Shown here piece after piece: positions 42,053 to 51,548 of a stretch of DNA of 64,000 bases; position 1 is the first letter of the stretch, and each line of letters opens with the position of its first letter. Both the position numbers and the translations under genes were made by a program. The notes under the pieces are model-generated. The model did no database searches, had not been told where the DNA came from, and saw nothing but the letters and a program-made list of their open reading frames with translations. The stretch comes from Mycobacterium sp. GA-2829 (lineage in GTDB: Bacteria > Actinomycetota > Actinomycetes > Mycobacteriales > Mycobacteriaceae): positions 62,001 to 126,000 of the forward strand of contig NZ_LQIT01000045.1 in the NCBI RefSeq assembly GCF_001499965.1. The letters run 5' to 3'.

Positions 42053-42910
42053 TCAGCCCGCGGCTTCGGCCTTGGCCAGTTCGGCCTTCCACTGGCGGAA
42101 GGTCTCCTCGGTGCGGCCGCGCCGCCAGTAACCCGAGATCGACGACGCCCACTTCGCTTCCACGCCGCGCTCCTTGCGGATGTAGGGCCGCAGGTTGTGC
42201 ATGACCGCCTGGGCCTCGCCGTGGATGAACACCTGCACCTGACCGGGCAGCCACGCGGTCTCCTTCACCGCGGCGATGAGCGGGGCGTGGTCACCGGCGG
42301 CTTCCTCCGGCACCAGGTCCGCGCGGCCGCCGCGGTAGATCCAGTTCACCGACACCCCCTCCGGTGCGGGCAGCTCGATCTCATCCTCCGGACCGGCGAC
42401 TTCCACGAACACCTTGCCGACCGCGTCGGCGGGCAACGCCTCGAGCACCGCCCCGATGGCGGGCAGCGCGGACTCGTCACCGGCGAGCAGGTGCCAGTCG
42501 GCGGCCGGGTCCGGGCTGTACGCCCCGCTCGGACCCATCAGGTAGGCCGGCTGCCCGGGCTGCGCCCCCGCGGCCCACGGTGCGGCGACACCGTGTTCGC
42601 CGTGCACGACGAAGTCGATGGTGACCTCGCCGCGCTCCGGGTCGGCCTTGCGAACGGTGTAGGTCCGCACCACCGGCTGCTTCTCGGGCGGCAGCTCCTT
42701 GAAGCTGTCCAGGGTCAGCGGCTGCTCGAGCGCGGCCACATCGATGCCGTCCGGCACGATCACCAGCTTGACGTAGGCGTCGGCGAAGTCGTTCGGGGTG
42801 AAGGTGTCGAAGCCGGTCGACCCGTTGTTGCCCAGCACCACGCGAACCATGTGCGGTGCGATCTGTTCCGTACGCACCACCTCGAACGTGTGCACCGGTC
42901 GTCCAGCCAC
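42053..42910 (-). CDS. viuB: Siderophore-interacting protein (ViuB-like)
   Basis: A 285-residue FAD-dependent siderophore-interacting protein. N-terminal FAD domain with RTYTVRKADPERGEVTIDFVVHG; the NAD(P)H-side domain follows with LLAGDESALPAIGAVLEALP and the late HGEAQAVMHNLRPYI, both typical. Such enzymes release iron from ferric siderophores by reduction in the cytosol. GTG 42910 has GAGGG upstream. No clear IdeR box is visible in its short upstream gap. Confidence 0.94.
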   Translation of the reverse strand: MAGRPVHTFEVVRTEQIAPHMVRVVLGNNGSTGFDTFTPNDFADAYVKLVIVPDGIDVAALEQPLTLDSFKELPPEKQPVVRTYTVRKADPERGEVTIDFVVHGEHGVAAPWAAGAQPGQPAYLMGPSGAYSPDPAADWHLLAGDESALPAIGAVLEALPADAVGKVFVEVAGPEDEIELPAPEGVSVNWIYRGGRADLVPEEAAGDHAPLIAAVKETAWLPGQVQVFIHGEAQAVMHNLRPYIRKERGVEAKWASSISGYWRRGRTEETFRQWKAELAKAEAAG

Positions 42911-42973
42911 AACTGCCCTCCAAACTCTCGACGGTTCCTTCGACCATACGAGCGGCCCGGTCCACGCAGGGAC

Positions 42974-44110
42974 CTACCGTCTGCCCCCGACCTTCCACCG
43001 GCCCGCCTCATGGACCACCAAGCCTGCCACCTCCAGCATCGCCAACGGCCCGATGACCTGGTGGGCGGGTATTCCCGCGGCGAACGCCACCTCATCGGCG
43101 CTGCGCGCCCCGCGTTTGGGCAGGGCGTCGTAGACCCGCCGCTCGGTGTCGCTGAGCCCGTCCAGCGGTGACGACGGCCCCTGCTCTTCCGGCGCCAACT
43201 CCCCGATTCGGCCGACCATCTCGATCACCTCCTCGGCGCACGTGACCAGGGTCGCCCCCTGCCCGCGCCGCAACAGCCGATGGCACCCGACCGACGCGCC
43301 CGACGTCACCGGACCGGGCACGACGCAGACGGACTGGCCGAGCGCCTCCGCCCACGCCGCGGTGTTGGCCGCACCGCTGCGGGCGCCGGCCTCCACCACC
43401 ACGGTGGCCCCCGACAGCGCCGCCACGAGCCGATTGCGGGTGAGGAACCGGTTGCGCGTCGGCCGCGACCCGGGCGGATACTCGCTGAGCACCAACCCCT
43501 CCTCGGCGATCCGGCGCAGCAGCCCCGCGTGCCCCGCCGGATACGGCACGTCGAGGCCACCGGCGACCACCGCCACCGTCACCCCGTCACTGGCCAGCGT
43601 CGCCCGGTGCGCGGCGCCGTCGATCCCGAACGCCCCGCCGGAGACCACGGCGACGTCATGCATCGCCAACCCCGCGGCGAGATCCGCCGCCACGTGTTCG
43701 CCGTACGCGGTGGCGGCCCTGGTGCCGACGATGGCCGCCGACCGGTGGGCCACCTCGTCGAGCCGGACATCGCCCACCGCCCACAACACCAGCGGCGCAT
43801 GGCCCTGCGGCCGCTTGTTGTGCTCGATGCGGTCGAACGCCATGAAGTTCAGCAGCGGCCACTCGTCGTCGGACTCGGTGATCAACCGTCCACCCAGACG
43901 TGCCAGGACGCCGAGATCGGCTTGCGCACAGGCGTGTTCACGGCGCGCCTCGGTCCGCTGTTTGAGCCGATCGTTGTCCAAGTCGGCGCGGCGGACTTTG
44001 TCCGCCGCCTCCACCGGGCCGACGGTGGCCACCAGATCAGCCAGTTCCGGGCACGGGGGTTCGGCGACCCGCGACAGGTACGCCCACGCGCGTTCGACGT
44101 CGGTGCTCAT
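42974..44110 (-). CDS. dprA: DNA-processing protein DprA
   Basis: A 378-residue DprA with its Rossmann-like core: AIVGTRAATAYGEHVAADLA, VSGGAFGIDGAAHRATL, NRFLTRNRLVAALSG, and VVEAGARSGAANTAAWA. A C-terminal winged-helix domain follows. DprA loads RecA onto incoming single-stranded DNA. The start ATG overlaps the stop of the comM-like gene by 4 bases. Confidence 0.96.
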   Translation of the reverse strand: MSTDVERAWAYLSRVAEPPCPELADLVATVGPVEAADKVRRADLDNDRLKQRTEARREHACAQADLGVLARLGGRLITESDDEWPLLNFMAFDRIEHNKRPQGHAPLVLWAVGDVRLDEVAHRSAAIVGTRAATAYGEHVAADLAAGLAMHDVAVVSGGAFGIDGAAHRATLASDGVTVAVVAGGLDVPYPAGHAGLLRRIAEEGLVLSEYPPGSRPTRNRFLTRNRLVAALSGATVVVEAGARSGAANTAAWAEALGQSVCVVPGPVTSGASVGCHRLLRRGQGATLVTCAEEVIEMVGRIGELAPEEQGPSSPLDGLSDTERRVYDALPKRGARSADEVAFAAGIPAHQVIGPLAMLEVAGLVVHEAGRWKVGGRR

Positions 44111-45618
44111 CGTCCCCCCTCGGTGGGTCGGAAACTCAACGCCATGGCGACGTCGTCCTTGATCGGCGATGTCCGTCCGGCCAGATCGGCCAGCGTCCAC
44201 GCCACCCGTAGCGACCGGTCGACGCCGCGGATGCTCACCAGTCCGCGCTGCACCGCGGTGTGCAGCGGCGCCATGGTCTCGGCCGGGAGGCGAAACCGTC
44301 TGCGCAGCAGGGGGCCACTGATCTCGGCGTTGGTCCGGATGCCGTAGGGCCGCCACCGCTCCTCGGCCGCCGCGCGCGCGGCCGCGACGCGTTCGCGCAC
44401 CACGGCGGTGGGCTCGCCCGCCTCGGGCGCGAACGCACCGGCCCGTACCGGCTGCAACTCCACCCGCAGGTCCACCCTGTCGAGCAGCGGACCCGACAGC
44501 TTCCCGAGATACCGACGCTTGGCGCCGCCGGGACAGATGCAGTCCTTGGGATCGGGTGGGGCACACGGGCACGGGTTGGCGGCAAGCACCAGTTGGAAGC
44601 GGGCCGGGTAGCGGGCGACGCCGTTGCGCCGCGCCAACCGGATCTCCCCGTCCTCCAACGGGGTTCGCAACGCCTCCAGCGCGCTGACCCCCAGCTCGGC
44701 GCACTCGTCGAGGAAGAGCACGCCGCGGTGCGCACAGCTGACCGCCCCGGGGCGCGCGATCCCCGACCCTCCGCCGACGAGGGCGGCGACGCTGGACGTG
44801 TGGTGCGGTGCGACGAATGGTGGACGCGTGATCAGCGGGGTGGCCCCGGTCAGCAGCCCGGCCACCGAGTGGATCGCCGTCACCTCCAGGGACTCCTGCT
44901 CGGACAGCGGCGGCAACAGCCCCGGAAGTCGTTGCGCCAGCATCGTCTTGCCGACACCGGGCGGCCCGGTCAGCATGAGGTGGTGGGCGCCTGCAGCGGC
45001 GACTTCGACGGCGTAGCGCGCCGCCGTCTGGCCGACGACGTCGGCGAGGTCGGCGCACTCGGGGGCCGCGGCCGGCGGCGCGCTGACCCGCGGTTCGAGA
45101 TCCTCCTTCCCCGACAGCCAGTCGTACAGCTGTCCGAGGGTGCGCACGCCGAAGACCTCGATGCCGTCGACCAGGCTGGCCTCAGCGAGGTTGTCGCATG
45201 GCACCACCACCGTCGGCCAGCCGTCCCGTTTGGCCGCGACCACCGCGGGAAGCACGCCCTTGACCGGGCGGACGCGACCGTCGAGCGCCAATTCACCCAG
45301 CAGGACGGTCTTCTCGAGCCGGTACCACTCCTTCTTGCCTTGTGCGGACAGCACCGCGGAGGCGAGCGCCAGGTCGTACACCGATCCGACCTTCGGCAGG
45401 GTGGCGGGCGACAGCGCGAGCGTGAGCCGCGTCATCGGCCAGTCTTTCTCGCAGTTGAGGATCGCGGCACGCACCCGGTCGCGGGACTCCTGCAGCGCCG
45501 TATCGGGCAGCCCGACCAGATGCACGCCGGGCAACCCCGAGGTGATGTGGGCCTCGATCTCGACGATCACCCCGTCGAGGCCGAGTACCGCGACCGAGAA
45601 GGCCTTGCCCAGCGCCAT
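44107..45618 (-). CDS. YifB/ComM-like AAA+ ATPase (Mg chelatase family)
   Basis: A 503-residue protein with the N-terminal ChlI-like domain (FSVAVLGLDGVIVEIEAHITSGLPG), Walker A LTGPPGVGKTML, Walker B GVLFLDECAE, and a C-terminal chelatase domain. ComM is a hexameric helicase promoting branch migration in natural transformation. Overlaps yraN by one base and dprA by four, one operon as in other mycobacteria. The Cys-rich CPCAPPDPKDCICPGG insertion is normal for the family. Confidence 0.95.
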   Translation of the reverse strand: MALGKAFSVAVLGLDGVIVEIEAHITSGLPGVHLVGLPDTALQESRDRVRAAILNCEKDWPMTRLTLALSPATLPKVGSVYDLALASAVLSAQGKKEWYRLEKTVLLGELALDGRVRPVKGVLPAVVAAKRDGWPTVVVPCDNLAEASLVDGIEVFGVRTLGQLYDWLSGKEDLEPRVSAPPAAAPECADLADVVGQTAARYAVEVAAAGAHHLMLTGPPGVGKTMLAQRLPGLLPPLSEQESLEVTAIHSVAGLLTGATPLITRPPFVAPHHTSSVAALVGGGSGIARPGAVSCAHRGVLFLDECAELGVSALEALRTPLEDGEIRLARRNGVARYPARFQLVLAANPCPCAPPDPKDCICPGGAKRRYLGKLSGPLLDRVDLRVELQPVRAGAFAPEAGEPTAVVRERVAAARAAAEERWRPYGIRTNAEISGPLLRRRFRLPAETMAPLHTAVQRGLVSIRGVDRSLRVAWTLADLAGRTSPIKDDVAMALSFRPTEGGR

Positions 45619-45986
45619 CACGCCACCCCCGTCAGGTGGGAGATCTCCGGGGTGGCCCGACGGCCGATCCGCACGCCGATGACGTCGATGCGCACCGCAG
45701 GCCAGTGCTCGTCGTGACCGGCCAGCCAGAGGCCGGCCAGTCGCCGCAGCCGGCGCAGCTTTTGTGGCGTCACCGCCTCGGCCACTCCGCCGAACTGGTC
45801 GGTGGTGCGGGTCTTGACCTCGACGAACACCAGCGCCCGCGTGGCGGGGTCGGTGGCGATAACATCGAGTTCGCCGTAGCGGCAGCGCCAATTGCGTTCG
45901 AGTACTTGCATTCCCAGAGATCGCAAATGCTCGACGGCGAGGTCCTCCCCCAGCGCGCCGATCTGCGCACGTGTCCATGAAGTCAT
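45618..45986 (-). CDS. YraN family (UPF0102) nuclease-like protein
   Basis: A 122-residue protein with the family core LGMQVLERNWRCRYGELDVIA and LVFVEVKTR, which makes a PD-(D/E)xK nuclease-like site. Function unproven; the gene heads the yraN-comM-dprA operon. ATG 45986 (MTSWTRAQIGALGEDLAVEHL) is chosen over an upstream in-frame start. Confidence 0.93.
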   Translation of the reverse strand: MTSWTRAQIGALGEDLAVEHLRSLGMQVLERNWRCRYGELDVIATDPATRALVFVEVKTRTTDQFGGVAEAVTPQKLRRLRRLAGLWLAGHDEHWPAVRIDVIGVRIGRRATPEISHLTGVA

Positions 45987-46098
45987 GCCGCAAGGCTGCG
46001 CAAGCCCACCGACACCGCGGCCGTCACAACGGCCAGTTATCCCCAGCGGCGAATTCATCCACAGGCGGCCAGCGGCGACCCCGATATCGCCGGCGACA

Positions 46099-46144
46099 TC
46101 ACATCTGACGACGACATCCCTCCCGCTTCGTGGTGCAGATGTGA
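46099..46144. promoter_or_regulatory. Inverted repeat upstream of the DUF1206 gene
   Basis: Perfect 9-base arms TCACATCTG (46099-46107) and CAGATGTGA (46136-46144), 28 bases apart. GTTT (46174-46177), 15 bases, then GGGGGA follows downstream and loosely resembles a SigF promoter. Both are weak suggestions. Confidence 0.3.
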
Positions 46145-46234
46145 CGGAAGGGACCCCCAGGCAGCACCGCAGAGTTTCACGCTCGTCAAAAAGGGGGACC
46201 CCTCACCAACCGTGCACCGACGCAGGAGGTTTCC

Positions 46235-47077
46235 ATGTCCATGAGCGCCCGACCCGGCTACGGCGGGACCCACTCCACCATGCACGGTGCCGTGCACCGG
46301 GCCACCGACAGCAACGCCTTCGAATACGCCGCGCGGGCGGGGTTCGCCGCCAGCGGTGTCCTTCATCTGCTGGTCGGCTACATCATCCTGCAGATCGCCC
46401 TCGGCGGCGGCGGGAACGCAGACCAGTCCGGCGCGCTCGCGACACTCGCGAACCAGACCGGCGGCAAGGTCGTGCTGTGGATCGCCACCATCGGCCTGTT
46501 CGCGCTCGGACTGTGGCGGCTTGCCGAGGCCGTCATCGGCGCCAAACCCGGCGAACGCACAGCCGGTGAGGATTCCCCCGCCTGGAAGCGCGCCAAAGCG
46601 GTCGGCCTCGCCATCGCCAACTTCGCAATCGCGTTCTCCGCCATGCAGTTCGCCACCGGCGGCGGGCAGTCCAGCGGTCAGCAGAACTCCGGGATGTCGG
46701 CCCAACTCATGCAGCACGGGTGGGGCAAGCTGCTGCTCATCGTCGTCGGCCTCGGCGTCATCGCCGTCGGCGGCTACCACGTCTACAAGGGCGCGACCAA
46801 GAAGTTCCTCAAGGACCTGCGGGTGTCGGGCGGCACGGGCATCAACGCCGTCGGCATCGCCGGCTACGTCGCCAAGGGGCTGGTGCTCGCCGGTGCGGGC
46901 ATCCTGGTGATCGTCGCGACGCTGCAGGCCGATCCCGCCAAGGCCTCAGGTCTCGATGCCGCGGTCAAGACCCTCGGTCAGGCGCCCTTCGGCAAGTTCC
47001 TGTTGATCATCGCCGCGATCGGCATCGCCGCGTTCGGCGCCTACAGCTTCGTGCGCAGCCGGTACGGCCGCCTGTAA
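46235..47077 (+). CDS. DUF1206 membrane protein
   Basis: A 280-residue protein with six hydrophobic segments arranged as three similar pairs, each starting near AARAGFAASGVLHLLVGY, VGLAIANFAIAFSAMQF and VGIAGYVAKGLVLAGAGIL. This triple layout is diagnostic of DUF1206. Function unknown. ATG 46235 has AGGAGG 6 bases upstream. It is transcribed alone and closed by a strong hairpin. Confidence 0.92.
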   Translation: MSMSARPGYGGTHSTMHGAVHRATDSNAFEYAARAGFAASGVLHLLVGYIILQIALGGGGNADQSGALATLANQTGGKVVLWIATIGLFALGLWRLAEAVIGAKPGERTAGEDSPAWKRAKAVGLAIANFAIAFSAMQFATGGGQSSGQQNSGMSAQLMQHGWGKLLLIVVGLGVIAVGGYHVYKGATKKFLKDLRVSGGTGINAVGIAGYVAKGLVLAGAGILVIVATLQADPAKASGLDAAVKTLGQAPFGKFLLIIAAIGIAAFGAYSFVRSRYGRL

Positions 47078-47094
47078 CGCCCCGAACCGAGTCA

Positions 47095-47133
47095 CCGAAC
47101 CGCCGCCGCAGCATCGCTGCGGCGGCGGTTCGG
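47095..47133. terminator. Bidirectional terminator, 18-base arms
   Basis: Perfect 18-base arms (47095-47112 and 47116-47133) with a 3-base loop between the convergent DUF1206 and hemophore-like genes. Confidence 0.88.
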
Positions 47134-47139
47134 CGTTCA

Positions 47140-47535
47140 TCAGGCGAGCGCGTCGAACAGCATGGCCAGCTGGCCCGGCTGCACCGTCACACCGCACTGG
47201 TTGCGCTGATCGATCAGCGGCCGGGCGATGTTGCGGAGGTCGAGGAACTCGTTCGGATGGGCGGTGAAGTACGCGCGCACCGACGCCTCGCCCTCACCGG
47301 CCGGCTGCGACGCCGCCCGGGTCAACACGTCGTTGGCGCCCGGGTGCGTGCTCAGGTAGCCCCCGGCGGCGCTGAGCACCCCGCCCGCGGTTGTGGCGAA
47401 CCCGCCGGCATTGCACACCGCGGGCTGCGCAGCCGCGGACGGCAGTGCGATGGTTGCGGCGGCAACACCGCCGAGCGCGGCGGCGGCAAACGCACCGGCA
47501 ATGCCTCGGCGCGCAGTCTTCGTGGACATCGTCAT
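47140..47535 (-). CDS. Hemophore-related secreted protein
   Basis: A 131-residue protein with a signal peptide (to about residue 35, IALPSAAAQ), then a mature part with Cys near its start (VCNAGG) and end (QCGVT), likely a disulphide, and family stretches GGYLSTHPGANDVLT, VRAYFTAHPNEFLDLRNIARPL. These are typical of the mycobacterial hemophore family (Rv0203 type), helical haem-binding proteins. Location next to an iron transporter supports a role in iron or haem supply. ATG 47529 is an alternative start. Confidence 0.82.
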   Translation of the reverse strand: MTMSTKTARRGIAGAFAAAALGGVAAATIALPSAAAQPAVCNAGGFATTAGGVLSAAGGYLSTHPGANDVLTRAASQPAGEGEASVRAYFTAHPNEFLDLRNIARPLIDQRNQCGVTVQPGQLAMLFDALA

Positions 47536-47904
47536 GTCGGATTTTCCTCGTCTCAGGTAGGGAGCGGTCGCATTCCCCGCGACCCCAAGACAACGTACGC
47601 GGCGCGCAACTGCCCCGGAACGGACGCGGGAACGCCCTGTTCACCCTCAGAAAAACGTTACAAGAAAGGCCGTGATCTCCGTCTCGAACCCGCGCCGATT
47701 CTTGAGCGGAGGATAAGAGCGCGCGCCGAGAGATAAGGACGGCGCAAGCAGCCCTCAAGAAATCGTGATCGCATCGTGACAGCTACTTAGCTCTGCTCGA
47801 TACGTAAAGAGGGATTCCCGACCCGGTTCGGACAGAGGTTAGCGGAGGGTATCTTCCCTTAGGTAAGCCTCAGATGGCGCCCGTGGCGCGGAAAGGATTC
47901 CTGA
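47536..47904. other. 369-base divergent regulatory region
   Basis: Lies between the hemophore-like and iron-transporter genes. It holds the iron-transporter promoter with two iron-box-like half sites (47836-47870) and an 8-base inverted pair TTCTTGAG/CTCAAGAA (about 47699 and 47754). No small gene is convincing. I see no iron box on the hemophore side. Confidence 0.5.
47836..47870 (+). promoter_or_regulatory. IdeR-like iron box and promoter
   Basis: Two half sites in direct orientation, AGGTTAGC (47836-47843) and TTAGGTAAGCCT (47859-47870), match the left and central part of the IdeR box TWAGGTWAGSCTWACCTWA. TATCTT (47850-47855) lies between them as a -10 box with TTCGGA 17 bases upstream. 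Iron repression of the ABC operon is inferred; the right half of the box is poor. Confidence 0.6.
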
Positions 47905-48927
47905 ATGCGACCACGTCGGAGAGGCACCCGCTGGAGCGCGATCGCCGCCGTCTGCGCGGTGCTCGTATCGATCACCGCCTGCTCGGGATCCGGTGACGAC
48001 GACGAACTGCTGATCTACAACGCTCAGCACGAATCGCTGACCAAGGAGTGGATCGACGCGTTCACCAAGGAGACCGGCATCAAGGTCACCTACCGCCAGG
48101 GCGGTGACACCGAGCTCGGCAACCAACTCGTCGCCGAGGGCGCCGAGTCCCCCGCCGACGTCTTCCTCACCGAGAACTCCCCCGCCATGGCCGCCGTCGA
48201 ACGCGCCGGGCTGTTCGCCGATCTGGCGCAGGCCACCATCGACCAGGTGCCCGCACAGTACCGTCCGGCCACCGGCAAGTGGACCGGCGTCGCGGCCCGC
48301 AGCACGGTGTTCGTCTACAACCCGTCCCGGCTGCGCCCCGAACAGCTGCCGAAGTCGCTGCTCGACCTACAGCAGCCCGAGTGGAAGGGCCGCTGGGGCG
48401 CACCGCCTGCGAAGGCCGATTTCCAGGCGATCGTCGCGGCGCTGCTGCAGCTGAAGGGTGAACCCGCCACCGCGCAGTGGCTCGCCGGGATGAAGGCCAA
48501 CGCGACGCTCTACAACGACAACATCGCCACGCTCAAGGCCGTCAACGCCGGTGAGGTCGACGGCGGCGTGATCTATCACTACTACTGGTTCCGCGATCAG
48601 TCGAAGACCAAGGAGATGAGCGGCAACACCGCGCTGCACTACTTCAAGAACGAGGACCCGGGCGCCTTCGTCAGCCTCTCCGGCGGCGGCGTGCTCGCCT
48701 CCAGCGACAAGATCGACCAGGCCCAGCAGTTCCTCACGTTCGTCACCGGTAGGGCCGGTCAGGAGGTGCTCGAGAAGGGCACGTCGTTCGAGTACCCGGT
48801 CGCCAGCGGCGTGCCCGCCAATCCCGCGCTGCCGCCGTTGGATTCGCTGCAGGCGCCGCCGGTCGACCCGTCGACGCTCGACGCCCAGAAGGTGACCGAC
48901 CTGATGACGAAGGCTGGCTTGCTGTAG
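47905..48927 (+). CDS. Iron(III) ABC transporter substrate-binding lipoprotein
   Basis: A 340-residue lipoprotein: signal peptide with lipobox ITAC, lipidated Cys26. The mature part is a class of periplasmic-binding protein for ferric ion (FbpA/FutA-like): ELLIYNAQHESLTKEWIDAF, ADVFLTENSPAMAAVERAG, and the paired Tyr in HYYWF that bind iron directly in this family. It captures ferric iron at the cell surface. First gene of a four-gene unit: the permease starts right after the stop without a gap. Confidence 0.93.
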   Translation: MRPRRRGTRWSAIAAVCAVLVSITACSGSGDDDELLIYNAQHESLTKEWIDAFTKETGIKVTYRQGGDTELGNQLVAEGAESPADVFLTENSPAMAAVERAGLFADLAQATIDQVPAQYRPATGKWTGVAARSTVFVYNPSRLRPEQLPKSLLDLQQPEWKGRWGAPPAKADFQAIVAALLQLKGEPATAQWLAGMKANATLYNDNIATLKAVNAGEVDGGVIYHYYWFRDQSKTKEMSGNTALHYFKNEDPGAFVSLSGGGVLASSDKIDQAQQFLTFVTGRAGQEVLEKGTSFEYPVASGVPANPALPPLDSLQAPPVDPSTLDAQKVTDLMTKAGLL

Positions 48928-50508
48928 GTGGTCGCCACCGCCCCGCCCGCTCCAGCCACCGCGACACCGATACCGCGGTCGGAGGCGACGACCCGGCCGG
49001 GTCCGTTGGTGTCCGGGACGGTGGCGGTGCTCGTCGCCGCCACCATGATCCCGCTGGGATATGTGGTGTGGGGCGCGATCTCGGTCGGGTGGGATAGGGC
49101 CTACGAACTCGTCGTGCGGCCGCGCGTAGGCGAACTGCTGATCAACACCGTCGCCCTGGTCGCGGTCACCGTTCCGCTGTGCGTCGTGCTCGGCGTCGGC
49201 GTCGCATGGTTGGTGGAGCGCACCGACCTGCCCGGACGCGCCCTGTGGCGTCCGGTGTTCGTCGCCCCGCTGGCGGTGCCCGCGTTCGTCAACAGCTACG
49301 CCTGGGTCGGGGTGATCCCGTCCCTGCACGGCTTGTGGGCGGCGGTGCTGGTGACCACGCTGTCGTACTTCCCGTTCATGTACCTGCCGGTGGCCGCGAC
49401 GCTGCGCCGGCTCGACCCCGCCGTCGAGGAGTCGGCCCGCACACTGGGATCGCATACGCCCGCGGTCTTCGTCCGCGTCGTCTTGCCGCAGTTGAGGTTG
49501 GCGATCCTCGGCGGCGGGCTGCTCATCGGGGTGCATCTGCTCGCCGAGTTCGGCGCGTTCGCGATGGTGCGGTTCGACACCTTCACCGTCGCGATCTTCC
49601 AGCAGTTCCAGGTGACGTTCGACGGTGCCGCGGGCAGCATGCTCGCCGGTGTCCTGGTGCTGCTGTGCCTGCTACTGCTCCTCGCCGAGGCCGCCGCGCG
49701 CGGGAAGGCGCGCTATGCGAGGGTCGGTTCGGGCGCGCAGCGCGCGATGACCCCGATTCGCCTGGGCAGGTACAGAATTCCCGCACAGGCCGCGCTCGCC
49801 GGTCTGGCGGTGCTCGCGCTCGGCGTACCGAGCGCGACGATCGTGCGGTGGTTGTGGATCGGCGGGGCGCAGGTGTGGGCGCTCGACGACCTCGGTACGG
49901 CGCTCGGGCAGACCGTGGCGTTGGCCGCGGCCGCCGCCGCGCTGACAACGGTGCTGGCGTTCCCGGTCGCCTGGGTCGCCGTGCGCTCCAGCGGCCTGCT
50001 GGCCCGCGCGGTGGAAGGCGCCAACTACGTGACCAGTTCGCTGCCCGGCATCGTCACCGCGCTCGCGCTGGTCACGGTCACCATCCACACCATGCGCCCG
50101 CTCTATCAGAGCGTGGCGCTGATCGTGGCCGCCTACGTCCTGCTCTTCATGCCGCGCGCTCTGGTCAACGTGCGCGCCGGCCTCGCGCAGGTGCCGCCCG
50201 GCCTCGAGGAGGCGTCCCGGTCGCTGGGCCGCTCACCGACGGTGACGTTCCTGCGGGTCACGTTGCGCCTGACCGCACCCGCCGCGGCCGCGGGCGCGGC
50301 GATGGTGTTCGTCGCCGTGGCGACCGAACTGACCGCGACGCTGCTGCTGGCCCCCACCGGCACCCGCACCCTGTCGATGTTGTTCTGGTCGTACGCAAGC
50401 GAACTCGACTACGCCGCCGCCGCACCGTACGCGCTGACACTGGTCCTGCTCGCCATCCCGGTGACGCTGATCCTGCTGCGGCAGTCCACCAAGGCGGTCG
50501 CCCGGTGA
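48928..50508 (+). CDS. Iron(III) ABC transporter permease (FbpB-like, fused halves)
   Basis: A 526-residue permease with about twelve membrane helices in two binding-protein-dependent transport domains, each with the EAA loop (VEESARTLGSHTPAVFVRVVLP and LEEASRSLGRSPTVTFLRVTL). The fused arrangement is usual for ferric-iron transporters. GTG 48928 abuts the stop of the binding-protein gene. The stop overlaps the ATPase start by 4 bases (GTGA). Confidence 0.95.
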   Translation: MVATAPPAPATATPIPRSEATTRPGPLVSGTVAVLVAATMIPLGYVVWGAISVGWDRAYELVVRPRVGELLINTVALVAVTVPLCVVLGVGVAWLVERTDLPGRALWRPVFVAPLAVPAFVNSYAWVGVIPSLHGLWAAVLVTTLSYFPFMYLPVAATLRRLDPAVEESARTLGSHTPAVFVRVVLPQLRLAILGGGLLIGVHLLAEFGAFAMVRFDTFTVAIFQQFQVTFDGAAGSMLAGVLVLLCLLLLLAEAAARGKARYARVGSGAQRAMTPIRLGRYRIPAQAALAGLAVLALGVPSATIVRWLWIGGAQVWALDDLGTALGQTVALAAAAAALTTVLAFPVAWVAVRSSGLLARAVEGANYVTSSLPGIVTALALVTVTIHTMRPLYQSVALIVAAYVLLFMPRALVNVRAGLAQVPPGLEEASRSLGRSPTVTFLRVTLRLTAPAAAAGAAMVFVAVATELTATLLLAPTGTRTLSMLFWSYASELDYAAAAPYALTLVLLAIPVTLILLRQSTKAVAR

Positions 50509-51548
50509 CCGCCGTCCTCGAGGCCCGCGGTCTGGCCAAATCCTTCGGCGGCACCACGGTGCTCGACCACATCGACCTGGACCTGACCGCCGGCGGCCTC
50601 ACCGCGATCGTCGGGGCGTCCGGATGCGGTAAGACCACGCTGCTGCGGCTCATCGCCGGTTTCGAGACCCCCGACGCGGGCACCATCGCGATCTGCGGGC
50701 GGCGGGTGGCCGGTGCGGGCAGGCCGGTGCCGCCGCACCGGCGCAGCGTCGGGTACGTCGCGCAGGACGGGGCGCTCTTCCCGCACATGACGGTCGGCCA
50801 GAACATCGCCTACGGGCTGCCCGGCGCCGCGCGCAGCGCCGCGGTGCGCGCGCGGGTGGCGCAACTGCTCGAAACCGTCTCGCTCGACGCCGGTTTCGCC
50901 ACCCGGCGTCCGCATGAACTGTCCGGCGGACAGCAGCAGCGCGTCGCGTTGGCCCGCGCACTCGCCCGCGAACCCGACCTGATGCTGCTCGACGAACCGT
51001 TCAGCGCGCTGGACACCGGGTTGCGGGCGGCCACCCGCAAGGCCGTCGCCGGACTGCTCGCGCGGGCCGGGGTGACCACGCTGCTGGTCACCCACGACCA
51101 GGAGGAGGCGCTGTCGGTCGCCGACCAGGTCGCGGTCATGCGCGACGGACGCTTCACCCAGGTCGGCGCGCCCGAAGACGTCTACCGGTATCCGGTGGAC
51201 CGGTTCACCGCCGAATTCCTCGGCGACTGCATCATGCTGCCGTGCACCGTGACGGCGGAGGTCGCCGACTGCGCGCTGGGCCGTATCCCCGTCACAGCGC
51301 CCGACGGTGCGGCCACCCTGCTGCTGCGGCCCGAACAACTCACCGCCACACCGGTTTCCGACAGCGAACGGCTCGACGGGGTCGCGACCGTGCTCGCCGT
51401 CGAGTTCCTCGGCCACGACGTGCTGCTCACGATCGACCCGGGCGGCGACACCGCCCCGATCGTCGTACGCCAGCACAGCCTCGCACCCCCGCCGGTCGAC
51501 GCCAAGGTCCACATCGAGGTCGTCGGCCGCGGATCGGTCCTGCCATGA
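50505..51548 (+). CDS. Iron(III) ABC transporter ATPase (FbpC-like)
   Basis: A 347-residue ATPase: Walker A GASGCGKTT, signature LSGGQQQR, Walker B LMLLDEPFSALD, then a C-terminal TOBE-like regulatory domain from about residue 240. It energises the permease encoded upstream. GTG 50505 sits in the GTGA overlap. Its own stop overlaps the AMP-ligase fusion gene start by 4 bases (ATGA), so that gene is translated together with the transporter. Confidence 0.96.
   Translation: MTAVLEARGLAKSFGGTTVLDHIDLDLTAGGLTAIVGASGCGKTTLLRLIAGFETPDAGTIAICGRRVAGAGRPVPPHRRSVGYVAQDGALFPHMTVGQNIAYGLPGAARSAAVRARVAQLLETVSLDAGFATRRPHELSGGQQQRVALARALAREPDLMLLDEPFSALDTGLRAATRKAVAGLLARAGVTTLLVTHDQEEALSVADQVAVMRDGRFTQVGAPEDVYRYPVDRFTAEFLGDCIMLPCTVTAEVADCALGRIPVTAPDGAATLLLRPEQLTATPVSDSERLDGVATVLAVEFLGHDVLLTIDPGGDTAPIVVRQHSLAPPPVDAKVHIEVVGRGSVLP

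Noticed and set aside
45618..46058. Longer yraN starting at 46058
   Set aside because: The extra 24 residues (MNSPLGITGRCDGRG) lie outside the family and ATG 45986 gives the normal N-terminus.
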